A stretch of 64,000 nt of DNA, from assembly GCA_964563165.1 (NCBI GenBank), contig CAZLWA010000099.1, forward strand, positions 1-64,000, in the 5' to 3' direction. Shown piece by piece: positions 9,014 to 19,100 of the stretch. How positions within the stretch are numbered: the stretch's first letter is position 1; every line of letters starts with the position of its first letter. The DNA comes from CAZLWA01 sp964563165. Its GTDB lineage: Bacteria > CLD3 > SB21. Below the pieces are notes generated by a model, which was not told the origin of the DNA, ran no database searches, and was given only the letters and a program-made list of their open reading frames with translations. A program made the translations under genes and the position numbers.

Positions 9014-9667
9014 TTACTTTCCGCCCTTCATCTTGGCCCAGTCTTCAAGGAATTTTTCCAAACCCAGATCCGTCAACGGATGGTGGATCAGCTGATCAAT
9101 GACTTTCAACGGCATGGTGCAGACATGCGCGCCGATCTCACAAGCCTGGACGACGTGCATCGGATGCCTGACGCTCGCCACGAGCACTTCCGTCTTGTAA
9201 CCGTAATTGGTGTAGATCCTGCAAATGTCGTCGATCAAACGCATACCGTCCGAACTGATGTCGTCGAGACGTCCGACGAACGGGCTGACGAAGGTCGCGC
9301 CGGCTTTTGCGGCGAGCAGCGCCTGGTTCGGAGAAAAGCATAACGTCACATTCACTTTGATGCCTTCGGATGTAAAGATTTTGCACGCTTGTAAACCCGC
9401 TTTGATCAAAGGTACTTTGACCGTAATGTTCTTGTGGATTTTCGCAAGCTCATGGCCTTCTTTCAAGATACCCTCCAGATCGGTGCTTACGACTTCGGCG
9501 GAAATCGGACCGTCCACTATCTTGCAGATTTCCTTCAACAGCTCCGTGAAGTTAATATTCTTCTCTCTGGAAACCAGCGAAGGATTTGTGGTTACACCGT
9601 CCAGCAGCCCGAGTGATGCCGCTTCTTTTATCTCATCCAAATTCGCGGTGTCTATGAAAAATTTCAT
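9014..9667 (-). CDS. Transaldolase / fructose-6-phosphate aldolase (TalC/Fsa family)
   Basis: This is a 217-residue protein, the normal length for the short TalC/FSA class of class I aldolases. FIDTANLDEI opens the barrel. DGVTTNPSL (residues 23-31) and the Schiff-base lysine K84 in ITVKVPL are present. NVTLCFSPNQALLAAKAGA and the C-terminal HPLTDLGLEKF are also typical. It transfers or cleaves a dihydroxyacetone unit in the pentose phosphate pathway in the cytosol. The sequence alone does not decide between transaldolase and F6P aldolase activity. A terminator follows. Confidence 0.93.
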   Translation of the reverse strand: MKFFIDTANLDEIKEAASLGLLDGVTTNPSLVSREKNINFTELLKEICKIVDGPISAEVVSTDLEGILKEGHELAKIHKNITVKVPLIKAGLQACKIFTSEGIKVNVTLCFSPNQALLAAKAGATFVSPFVGRLDDISSDGMRLIDDICRIYTNYGYKTEVLVASVRHPMHVVQACEIGAHVCTMPLKVIDQLIHHPLTDLGLEKFLEDWAKMKGGK

Positions 9668-9995
9668 ACTTACTCCTTTTTGATCTTTATGTTAAGTGAA
9701 AATATTTCGATTGACCAAAAATAAAATAATCGGAAGTCGAATGCAAGAGATTTAATTTGGGCGCCAAGCGCGTGGCACCTGATCTTCGTTGCGTTTCTCC
9801 GGCCCCTTTCTGTATCGCGCATGATACGGTCATCGCTTGGCGGCCATCCCAAAAAGAATTTGCAGCTTAATTACTATTTGAAATAATTTGATGAATTGAC
9901 TATCTTGTAATCGGTTATTCCACACGGGTCCTTTGATACGCCGGAAAGAGCCGGCAAAATATATTCTCACATTTCCGTTAATCCTGTAGAAATTC
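9668..9995. other. Divergent intergenic region with an inverted repeat at 9759-9845
   Basis: The 328-bp gap separates the divergent aldolase and uvrB genes. It contains a palindromic element whose arms are GGGCGCCAAGCG (9759-9770) and CGCTTGGCGGCC (9834-9845). Inside is a small perfect hairpin, GTATC-GCGCAT-GATAC, at 9812-9827. The flanks (9668-9758 and 9850-9995) are AT-rich and should hold the two promoters. A 60-codon minus-strand frame over the element looks like chance. Confidence 0.6.
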
Positions 9996-12008
9996 ATGAA
10001 CCTTAAAAATCCCAAGCCCTTTAAGCTCGCCACCGATTTTAAACTGGAAGGCGATCAGAAACTCGCGGTGGAAGCCCTTGTGCGGGGGCTTTTGAGCGGA
10101 GAAAAATTTCAGACCCTGCTCGGCGTGACCGGTTCCGGTAAAACATTTACCATGGCGAACGTGATCGAACAGATCGGCAAACCGACTTTGATCATGTCGC
10201 ATAATAAAACGCTCGCCGCTCAGCTGTATGGCGAACTGAAACAATTTTTTCCCGAAAACGCCGTCGAATATTTTATCAGCTACTACGATTACTACCAGCC
10301 CGAAGCATATGTGCCGTCGAGCGATACGTTCATCGAAAAAGACATGTCCATCAACGATGAGATCGAAAAACTGCGCCTGCGTGCGACCAGTTCCCTGCTC
10401 GAGAGGCAGGATGTGATCATCGTCGCATCGGTCAGCTGCATCTACGGTATCGGCTCACCGGAAGATTATAAGGAAATGTTCGTCTTCGTTGAAAAGGGGC
10501 AAAAGATCGAGCGCAACCGTATCCTCGAACGTCTCGTGGAAATGCAATACAACCGGAACGACATGGACTTCAAGCGCGCCACCTTCCGTGTGCGCGGCGA
10601 CGTGATCGACATATATCCGGCGTACGATGACGAATTCATTCGGGTGGAAATGTTCGGCGATACCATTGACCAGATCTCTTATCACGAGCCGGTTTCGAAC
10701 AAGCTGATAAAAAAAGCCGCGACGGCGATTGTTTTTCCCGCCACGCATTTTGTGACGACGGAAAGTAAAATACACCAGGCGATCTTACGCATTCAGGAGG
10801 AACTCGCCGGGCGTCTCGCGCTGCTGCGCTCGCAAAATAAACTCGTCGAAGCCCAGCGGCTCGAGCAGCGTACAAAATACGATATCGAAATGATGCTGGA
10901 ACTCGGTTATTGTTCCGGTATCGAAAATTACTCGCGGCATATTGCCGGGCGCGCCGAAGGCGAGCGTCCCGCGTGTCTGATCGATTATTTCCCGACGGAT
11001 TTTCTGATGTTCATGGATGAATCGCACGTTTCCCTTCCGCAGGTTCGCGCCATGTATAACGGCGACCGTGCGCGAAAGACAACGCTGGTCGAGTACGGCT
11101 TTCGTTTGCCGTCGGCACTGGACAATCGCCCGCTGAAATTCGAGGAATTTGAATCGATGATCCCGCAAGTGATCTTCGTCAGCGCCACGCCTGCGGATTA
11201 TGAATTACAGAAATCACAGGGCGTAATCATCGAGCAGATCATCCGTCCGACGGGACTGCTTGATCCGGTCATCGAAGTCCGCCCGGTCAAGAATCAAATT
11301 GACGACCTGATTCACGAGATCCGCACATGCGCGGCGAAACACGAGCGCGTACTGGTGACCACGCTGACCAAGCGCATGGCGGAGGATTTAACGGAATACC
11401 TGGCGAATATCAATATCCGCGTTCGGTATATGCACTCTGAAATCGACTCCCTCGAGCGCATGAACATTCTGCGCGAACTGCGGTTAGAAAAATTCGATGT
11501 GCTGGTGGGGATCAATTTATTGCGAGAAGGCCTGGACCTGCCGGAAGTTTCGCTGGTCGCAATCATTGATGCCGACAAAGAGGGCTTCTTGCGCAGCGAG
11601 CGTTCGCTGATGCAGACCGCGGGCCGCGCCGCGCGTCACGTGAACGGAAAGGTCATTTTTTATGCGGACAAGATCACCGATTCGATGAAAGCCGTCATAG
11701 ACGAAACCGGTCGCCGGCGGGCGCTGCAGATTCAATTTAATAAAGATCATGACATTACGCCGAAGACGATCCTGAAAACCAAAGAACAGATCATGCAGGC
11801 GACCTCTGTCGCAGATTATTTTGTCTATCAGAATGAACGTGAAGAACGTAAATTGGTTGCCGAATCCCAGCCGGATTACGATGCAATGCTGTCTGCGGGC
11901 GACAAGCAGCAATTGATCAAAAAATTAAAAAGCGAAATGCTGGATGCCGTTAAAAAGCTCGAATTTGAAAAAGCCGCACAGCTGCGGGATCAGATCGTGA
12001 AACTGGAA

Positions 12009-12014
<6 letters not shown>
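9996..12014 (+). CDS. uvrB: UvrB, excinuclease ABC subunit B
   Basis: This 672-residue protein matches full-length UvrB, the helicase-like damage-verification subunit of nucleotide excision repair. Walker A GVTGSGKT lies at residues 43-50. The beta-hairpin YYDYYQPEAYVP follows at about 96. DESHV forms the DEAD-like box. The helicase motifs FVSATPADYE, GINLLREGLDLPEVSLV and QTAGRAARH are present. The C-terminal UVR motif that binds UvrC ends the protein (KLEFEKAAQLRDQIVKLEQ). The stop codon TGA is the first unit of a CAGTGAN heptad array. Confidence 0.98.
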
Positions 12015-12142
<128 letters not shown>

Positions 12143-12925
12143 ATGATCAATAAAGTCATTCTAGTCCTCATTATCATACAGATGGCCGCCTGCGGCAAGG
12201 ACGAACGATTGCGTCAGGCGGAAACGTATTTTCACAAGGGGCTGGTATTGGAAAAGGAGGGTAACTTCTCATCCGCCGCCGCACAGTATCAGGCGGCCCT
12301 CCTGGCATTTCCCGCATACAAAGAGGCCCGTTTTCAATTAGGAAATGTCTACGATAAATTGAACCTTCCCGCCAAAGCGCGTGAAGAATATCTGTTGTAC
12401 ATAGAAACCGACCCCAACGACGCCCGGGCCTACAACAATCTCGGCAATGCAGAGGGGCAATTAAACAGACTGGACGAGGCGATCGCGGATTATGAAAAAG
12501 CGATTGCGCTCGATCCCGCTTTGGCGACCGCACATTATAACCTGGGGCATGCCTATTTTTTGAAGAATGATTTTACCCGTGCGGAAGCGGAATTAAGAAA
12601 AGCCGTGGATGGGTCTCCCGGCGAATTCAAATTCCGTCAGGCGTTGGCCTTGCTCTACTCCACGCAGCAAAAGAACGCTGAAGCCATTGCCCTGCTTCAG
12701 CCGCGGGACACCAACCCGCAAGCGCATTTTCAATTAGCCATGGCTTATAAGAATGAAAAACGCTATGATGAAGCCGTTCGTGAACTGGAAATTTACTTAT
12801 CCATGATCGATCATGCGCAGTCCCAAACGATCATTCGTAACCTGATTCGCGAAATCAAACAGGCGCAGAATGAAGAAAAGCTGGCCCTTCAGCGCCGGCG
12901 TTTAAACGCATTGAAAAACAAATAA
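12143..12925 (+). CDS. TPR-repeat lipoprotein
   Basis: This 260-residue protein starts at the ATG 12143, directly after the repeat array. An upstream GTG at 12053 would only add array-encoded FTIHYSL units in front of the signal peptide. The leader MINKVILVLIIIQMAAC carries a lipobox-like MAAC. Four to six TPR units follow (for example SAAAQYQAALLAFPAYKEAR, AYNNLGNAEGQLNRLDEAI and ATAHYNLGHAYFLKNDFTRA). It is probably membrane-anchored in the periplasm. The sigma factor gene starts about 50 bp later. Confidence 0.85.
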   Translation: MINKVILVLIIIQMAACGKDERLRQAETYFHKGLVLEKEGNFSSAAAQYQAALLAFPAYKEARFQLGNVYDKLNLPAKAREEYLLYIETDPNDARAYNNLGNAEGQLNRLDEAIADYEKAIALDPALATAHYNLGHAYFLKNDFTRAEAELRKAVDGSPGEFKFRQALALLYSTQQKNAEAIALLQPRDTNPQAHFQLAMAYKNEKRYDEAVRELEIYLSMIDHAQSQTIIRNLIREIKQAQNEEKLALQRRRLNALKNK

Positions 12926-12978
12926 ATTTGATTTACATTGGATGCAGTTTGGCATTAATAAACAGTTGGATAAGGTTG

Positions 12979-13584
12979 ATGAATTCTGAGATGACCTCGT
13001 ACGAAACGGCCACGATCGAATCCGATCAAAAAATCATTGAACGCATTCGGCTCGGCGATGAAAAAGTCCTCGTTCATCTGTATCACAACAACCTGGCAAT
13101 GGTGCGCAAGTACGTTACCGACAACAGCGGCCATGAAGATGACGCGCAGGATATGCTGCAGGACGCGTTGATTGTTCTTTGGGAAAACGTGGCGCGCGGC
13201 GAATTTGACCTGACCTCTAAGATCAGCACCTATATCTATTCGGTGGTCCGGAATAAATGGCTGCGTGAGATCACGAAGCGCCGCATCGGTAAGATCAGCT
13301 CATTGGAAAATTATGAAGTTGGGGAAGAACGCATCGACGCGCTGAGAAATATCATTCACAAGGAAGAATATAAGATCATTCTCAAGTGCATTGACGGGCT
13401 GGGCGCGACATGCCGGCGTGTGCTGATCATGTTCTATCTGGAAGAAAAAGGAATGGAAGAGATCGCCCGCGCGCTTAAGTTCAACAATACCGACGTCGCC
13501 AAAGCCAAAAAATGGCAGTGTAAGAAAGAGCTGGAAAAACTTGTTAAAAAGTATTTTAAAGAATCCCCTAAATCCCCTATTTAA
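12979..13584 (+). CDS. RNA polymerase sigma factor, ECF type
   Basis: This is a protein of about 201 residues. Region 2 (DDAQDMLQDALIVLWENV and TYIYSVVRNKWLREI) is that of sigma-70 ECF factors. The C-terminal region 4 (CRRVLIMFYLEEKGMEEIA and FNNTDVAKAKKWQCKKELEKL) is an HTH with the usual K/R-rich recognition helix. I preferred the ATG at 12979, behind TAAGG, over an upstream TTG at 12928. An ATG at 12991 is also possible. The next gene, 15 bp downstream, encodes a single-TM protein that fits an anti-sigma factor. Confidence 0.88.
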   Translation: MNSEMTSYETATIESDQKIIERIRLGDEKVLVHLYHNNLAMVRKYVTDNSGHEDDAQDMLQDALIVLWENVARGEFDLTSKISTYIYSVVRNKWLREITKRRIGKISSLENYEVGEERIDALRNIIHKEEYKIILKCIDGLGATCRRVLIMFYLEEKGMEEIARALKFNNTDVAKAKKWQCKKELEKLVKKYFKESPKSPI

Positions 13585-13599
13585 GAAGTAAAGAAGCGT

Positions 13600-14490
13600 A
13601 TGATAACCCGGGAAGTTCAGAGTTGGCTTGATGAGAACGAAATCCTCGACAAACATATATTCGGAACATTGGCGGATGCGGACCGGACGCGTTTGCAAAG
13701 GCTGATGAACGATCATCCCGAATTGCTCGAGGAATTGGAACTCAGCCAAATGATCATCGCCGGTATCCGGCAGCATGGGCGGCGGGAAATGAAACGCCGT
13801 TTGCGGATCGGCCTGGAATCTGTCAACGCACCGGCCGCTTCTTCGTCGTTTTTCGTTTATTTAAGAGTCGCGGCGGCGGTCATGGTACTGCTGGGTTCGT
13901 CTTACTTGGTGTATGAACTCTTTTTGAATAACACACCTGCCGCGCCGGTCGCGCAGGATGAATTAAAAAAAGAGGACACCGTGGCGACGGTGCCTAAAGC
14001 GGAAAAATCGGATTCGGAAATTAACTCTCAGACGTTTGCCGCCAAGAAAAGTGCGGGCAAGCCTGCATTCGATCAGAAACCGGCTCTCGCGGCCGCACCG
14101 GCCGAAACCATCGTGACCGTCCATAATCAAAAGTTCCGTGTCGAAGCCGCGATGATCCCCAAAGCGAACGAGATCAAGATTTTGCTTACGCTCGAGGCCG
14201 GGAAAAAAGAAATGGACAGTAAGCTGCTTTTCAAGAATCCCATCGACCTGACCGCCGTCAACATCAAGGAGACACAAGGAGAGCAAAACGGCACATTAAC
14301 ATGGTTCTATGTGTTTTACGAGAATCACATTCTGAATGTGTATTTGGATAACAGCAAATACCTGAACGATTTCAAGAATGCGACCCTCACCGAGAGCCTG
14401 TCCGTATTGACGCTGCAAACCAGTCGGGCATCTTATGTCGTAGACCTCACGGCAAAAGACAAATTCAAAAAAGCCGTCCTGAAACCCTGA
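13600..14490 (+). CDS. Probable anti-sigma factor (single-TM protein)
   Basis: This is a 296-residue protein. The N-terminal 75 residues are cytosolic and helical (HIFGTLADADRTRLQRLMND, ELLEELELSQ), as in FCB anti-sigma domains. One TM helix lies at about 84-107, followed by an A/P/K-rich linker and a periplasmic domain to the end. There is no zinc HxxxCxxC signature. The anti-sigma role is inferred from the position right after the sigma gene and from the topology. The stop codon overlaps the start of mobA by one base (TGATG), so translation is coupled. Confidence 0.65.
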   Translation: MITREVQSWLDENEILDKHIFGTLADADRTRLQRLMNDHPELLEELELSQMIIAGIRQHGRREMKRRLRIGLESVNAPAASSSFFVYLRVAAAVMVLLGSSYLVYELFLNNTPAAPVAQDELKKEDTVATVPKAEKSDSEINSQTFAAKKSAGKPAFDQKPALAAAPAETIVTVHNQKFRVEAAMIPKANEIKILLTLEAGKKEMDSKLLFKNPIDLTAVNIKETQGEQNGTLTWFYVFYENHILNVYLDNSKYLNDFKNATLTESLSVLTLQTSRASYVVDLTAKDKFKKAVLKP

Positions 14491-15101
14491 TGGCCGCCCC
14501 TCAACTCAAACTTGGCGGGATTATATTGACTGGAGGGCAGTCCCGGCGCATGGCTACGGATAAATATCTTCTTCCCTTCTTTCATTCTACGCTCATCGAG
14601 CATCTCGTTGTGGAACTTAAGAAATCCGTCGAAAAAGTTATTCTCATTACGAATGAACCGGAAAAAATTGACTTCCTGCCGGAGCAGAAATACAAAGACA
14701 TTTTTTCCGTTTCCTGCGCGCTCAGCGGGCTGCATGCCGGCCTTGTCCATTCAACTTATGAATTCAATTTTGTACTGGCGTGTGACCTTCCGCTGTTTGA
14801 TGCAGGCATTACAGACCTTTTCATGGAACAATTGGAAGCAAAGACACTGGCTGTCGTTTCACAAACCGACCGTGGGGTCGAATCCCTTTGCGGAATCTAT
14901 TCGAAACGGTGCATTCCTTTGATCGAGACCATGTTCGAAGAAAACAATTATGCCCTCAACGAATTGCTCCCAAAGCTATCCGCCCGTATCATTCCATCAG
15001 CCCGGATTGAATCGCACACTCATCCGGATGTATTTTTCAATATGAATACGCCGGAAGAATATCAGGAAGCCCTGCGCCTTTTCTCCAGACGCCAAAACTG
15101 A
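14490..15101 (+). CDS. mobA: Molybdenum cofactor guanylyltransferase MobA
   Basis: This is a 203-residue nucleotidyltransferase. The signature GGIILTGGQSRRMATDK (residues 9-25) is the MobA GTP-binding loop with its lysine. VLACDLPLF holds the metal-binding aspartate. CGIYSKRCIPLIE and the C-terminal FFNMNTPEEYQEA are also family features. It attaches GMP to molybdopterin in the cytosol. No other Mo-cofactor gene is in the window. It is translationally coupled to the preceding membrane protein gene. Confidence 0.92.
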   Translation: MAAPQLKLGGIILTGGQSRRMATDKYLLPFFHSTLIEHLVVELKKSVEKVILITNEPEKIDFLPEQKYKDIFSVSCALSGLHAGLVHSTYEFNFVLACDLPLFDAGITDLFMEQLEAKTLAVVSQTDRGVESLCGIYSKRCIPLIETMFEENNYALNELLPKLSARIIPSARIESHTHPDVFFNMNTPEEYQEALRLFSRRQN

Positions 15102-15167
15102 CACGTCATAAACTTTTTTTCTTGTAATTGAGGCGGAGTTGTATTAACCTTGCCAGCTTTTGAGAAA

Positions 15168-15740
15168 ATGATTCCGATAGCAAAAATGAATGGATTCCCT
15201 ATGTTAATGTATTTGCCCTTGTGGCTGTTGATGACCGTTCCCGTCATGGCACAGGAAAATATCGACGTGGACGTAAAGACGCACGTAGATATGATCATTA
15301 AAAGTCTTTCCTATGACTCAAAATTGTCCGGCGGGACCATCCTGGTTTTGTCAAGAAATTCAGAAAATGACAACGGCGCCAGGGCCGTTGATAATTTGTC
15401 CGGAAAAAATATTAAGAACCGTCCCGTTGAAATTTTCCAGACGGCCTATACGGGAAAGAGCTCGTTCGATCCGTTGATCGCGGGCAATATTAAAATCAAT
15501 GTGATTTATCTTTGCGATGATCTACTCGCATCCCAACTGAAGGAAATCGGGGAATTCTGTTATACCCATAAAATTATCACGGCCACAGGCGTGCCCGCCT
15601 TCGTAGAAAAGGGATATGCCTGTTTTTTCGTAATGCTTGAAAACAATAAACCGAAATTAGTGGTGAATCTGAATAAAATGAAGGATGAGGGGCATCAGTT
15701 TTCGGCGTCTTATCTGAAGATGGCAAAGATTGTACAGTAA
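15168..15740 (+). CDS. YfiR-like (DUF4154) periplasmic protein
   Basis: This is a protein of about 190 residues with an N-terminal signal peptide (PLWLLMTVPVMAQ). The C-terminal signature of DUF4154/YfiR is clear: LVVNLNKMKDEGHQFSASYLK, then MAKIV. YfiR-type proteins are periplasmic regulators that work with membrane diguanylate cyclases or sit near TonB systems; no such partner is adjacent here. The ATG at 15168 follows TGAGAAA. The in-frame ATGs at 15186 and 15201 are alternatives. The end is 6 bp from a convergent broken gene. Confidence 0.78.
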   Translation: MIPIAKMNGFPMLMYLPLWLLMTVPVMAQENIDVDVKTHVDMIIKSLSYDSKLSGGTILVLSRNSENDNGARAVDNLSGKNIKNRPVEIFQTAYTGKSSFDPLIAGNIKINVIYLCDDLLASQLKEIGEFCYTHKIITATGVPAFVEKGYACFFVMLENNKPKLVVNLNKMKDEGHQFSASYLKMAKIVQ

Positions 15741-15745
15741 AGCCG

Positions 15746-16075
15746 CTATTTTTGTTTTCCGACCGTATTGATCGTTACGCGGACTTCAGTTTGCTGGACA
15801 GTCGAATCTTGTTCTTTTCTTTTCATTCCCCGCGCCTGTGCCACTGCTGCCGCTAAATTCGTTTCTTTCAGAAACTCATAGCCCTCTAGTTGAACGGTTT
15901 CCAATTTGTCGAAATTCTTTGTGCGGGCATAGACCACCAGCATTTCGGCGCCGAAGGGCGCGGCGCATTCAAATTCGGCCGGTAATTCCACAACCTGATT
16001 TACTTTAGATTGATCGATGTAATAGTCGTCGTACAATACGGCACGGCGTCCGCATTATTGTCCTAATTTCCTCAT
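15746..16075 (-). pseudogene. Broken C-terminal part of a DUF4384-type protein
   Basis: The frame from 16054 to 15746 encodes a C-terminal piece seen behind caspase-associated DUF4384 domains. It includes AVLYDDYYIDQSKVNQVVEL, FECAAPFGAEMLVVYARTK, GYEFL and ARGMKR, and ends in TEVRVTINTV. Upstream in the same frame are only MRKLGQ from an ATG at 16075 and then a TAA at 16055-16057. No N-terminal domain precedes it. It lies directly downstream of, and in the same direction as, the WD40-caspase gene, so it is probably the remnant of an operon partner. A short gene starting at a TTG (16036) cannot be excluded. Confidence 0.65.
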
Positions 16076-16187
16076 TTTCATGGGAGTTTTTCTGGAGCCG
16101 GCCCAGAGTATCCACGAATGATACGATCACCATTGGACCATCGCAGAACATTCATTTCTCAATGGTTCCTTACTTAAAGTAAGGTAG

Positions 16188-19100
16188 CTACCACAGTCTA
16201 AAATCAAACTCCAGGTTCTCTTTTCGCGAGGTCGGATGCTGTTTGCCTTCAGTCAGCTTCTGAACTTTTTCGATCACATAGTCCCTGAGTTCGCTTACCG
16301 CGATATGTCCGTCTTTATTTGAATCCGCGTTTTTTGTTTTCATACCCTCCAGCAATGTATAGGTGAATACCCCGTTATTCCATTCCGGCGACTCATACGC
16401 ATACTCCGCTCCGCTCGCCGAACTGATCACCATCGCTCCCGTTCCCTTATTCAAGTCCGCAAATAACTGCTGCATCAACTCAAATGAATTCTGCAATCCC
16501 AATGACGATTTCTTCACAACTTTCCTTTTGAATGCACGGCTCTTGACTTTTCCCTGATTCACATCGTTGTTTGCGATTAAGACACTTTCCTCTTTATCCA
16601 CCTCGCCCGAGTGGCAGGCATCCATCAGCATTAATTTTTTTCTCGCGGGTATGCCGTCGAGCAAGCCTTCCAGTTCATCATATGCCACGCCTCTCGGTGA
16701 CGGATTATTAAAATCCACATCGTGGGTGGCAAAATACCAATCGAGTTTATCATCCAGTAATCCATGGCCGGCAACAAAAAGAACTACCTGGTCATCGACT
16801 TTGGATTGCATCAAAAATTCTTTCGCTTTCAAAATATTTTCACGCGCGGCTTCTTTATCGAGAATCTTCAGAACTTTCACTTCACTAAATTCAGAACTTT
16901 GACTTTTGAGTTTTGAGTTTTGACTTAACAGATCTGTTAAATCATTCGCATCCTTTGAAGCGTATTTCAAGTCGAAGTCGTCGTTCGCATAGTCCGACAC
17001 GCCGATGGAGACCACATACAGATTCGGCCTGACCTCCGCCGCTTTGCGGATGATCGAAACCGTTTGCTTCAAACTCTCCGCGCCTTTTTCATTATGCGCA
17101 GATACCTGAATTGTGTTTTTACCGGCATGAAGAGGTACCGTCAATACTTTGGCCGCTTCTTTCACATTCAGGTCCTTGACAGAGACTCCCTTCGATCCAA
17201 ACACTGCGACGTCATTGACATAGATGTTAATGCGATCCAACCGATATTTGGAATCACTCGCCTTGATCGATAAATTTAGCACGGCATCATTGGTCTCAAA
17301 AGGGAGATTGGCCGTGAGAATATCGGCCACAGGCAGATGCATGTCCGTGCTGATCTGATTTTCTGAAAATCCCATTTTCGCTAAGCGCTTGAGGTACGCT
17401 TTCTTATACGCAACGACGATGGATGAATCGGCATAACCCAATCGCTGGACCACGATATCCGGCCGATTGAATATCAGATCGAAGTTATCAAAAGTGAAGA
17501 CTTCTAACCCGCGCACAAAACTGATGCCTTTCGTACCGGCCTTGGTTGACAAATAGTAATTATCCGGCGTGATGATGACGTAATCATTGGCGCCTATTGG
17601 AAGGATCGTCGCAACATCCTTCCCGGTGTCGACATGGTAAATTTTCACCGTAACATCTTCTCCTGCGCTGTACAGATAGCGGCCGTCTGGGCTGAACTGT
17701 AGCTGAGTAACTCCCATCGGATTTCCAGATAGGGTTCGTATGGGCCCTTTGGAATCCATATCCCATAATGTAATGTTGTTTCTTTCTACGCTGGATAAGT
17801 ACGAAGTAGAACCGCTCGCCAGATATTTTCCGTTGGGGCTGAACGCAAGCGCTTTCACATCCGCCGTATGACCTACAAGAGTACCTACGTCATGACCGTC
17901 AGGTAAGCTCCATAGTCCAATGGTTTTGCCACACGCGCCGGCCAAGAGGTCTCCGGCATGTGTGAAATCCATTGTTTCGACCCCATCGCGCCGTCCGCCG
18001 TTTATTACCAGTTTATTTTGCAGGATACGTGAATTCGTATTCCAGAACGATATGGAATGTTCAACTGAATTGGACGCGATCAAAAGCGAATGCTTTTCGT
18101 CTAATAGTAAGGTATGGTATTGCCACTTTTCAGCTCTAAATAGCTTTGAATATGCGTTTTTATCAAGGTCCCACGAAAAAAGAAGGTCACCCTCGTCGGC
18201 CGCAAACAGCGTGCGATTGTCTCTGGATAATACCAGGTCAAGAATAAGGTTTGAGTTCTGAATATTTTTCACGTTTCTATAGCCCCGTGTATCATAGAAT
18301 CGAATGAGAGGCTTTGGTCTTCGTGTAGCTACCAGCAGCAACGTTCCATCGGAAGAATATTTTAAGCCATCAATAGATGAATTGGTCTCAAGAGTCATGA
18401 AGTGTTTCAGCTTCCCTGTTGACAGATCAAAAACATTGAGCCGGGTTGGCTCATCCCGTACGTTAGATTTGATCCGGTCGAAAATAGTAAAAGCCAATAA
18501 TCTTCCGCCTGGGTGCAGACTTACCGGGTTTACAAACGGCATTTCGTCAATTTCTTTGATCTTTTCTCCGGTATTCGTATTAAAAGCTCGTATACCAACA
18601 CTCGTAGCAACAACCAGCAAAGCGCCATCAGGGCTAAATTGTAAAGAGGCCGAATAGAAATATTTTTCCGCTATGAGTATTTCTTCGCTTCTCAGAATAT
18701 CTTTGATATGAATCCCCTCCTCCGCTTGATAGGCGATGAGATTTCCTTGCGGAGATATAGCTACGTCATCGGTGTGTGTAGAAGCCTTGAACGAAATATC
18801 GAAGACGTTTTTTAAGGTCGAGGAATCCCATACTTTGATTACATTTTCACGACCTTTCTTTACGCTTTCATTGCTGAGGCTTACAAGCCGGCTCCCGTCT
18901 CTTGAAAACTTGATTTTCTTGACGTAATAAGGGTGGGCTTTAAATTTTTTTACAACCTCAAGTGATCTGCAGTCCCAAACGCGGATTTCTCCGTCCTTAT
19001 GATCTGCTGTAAATCCACCGCCGATAATGCGCAGCCCGTCAGGACTTATTGCCAATGCCGCAAGCCCCGGCGGTCCATCCGTCAATACTTTGATCGTCTT

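Noticed and set aside
9670..9852. 60-codon minus-strand ORF
   Set aside because: It overlaps a palindromic element and has no SD and no recognisable sequence.
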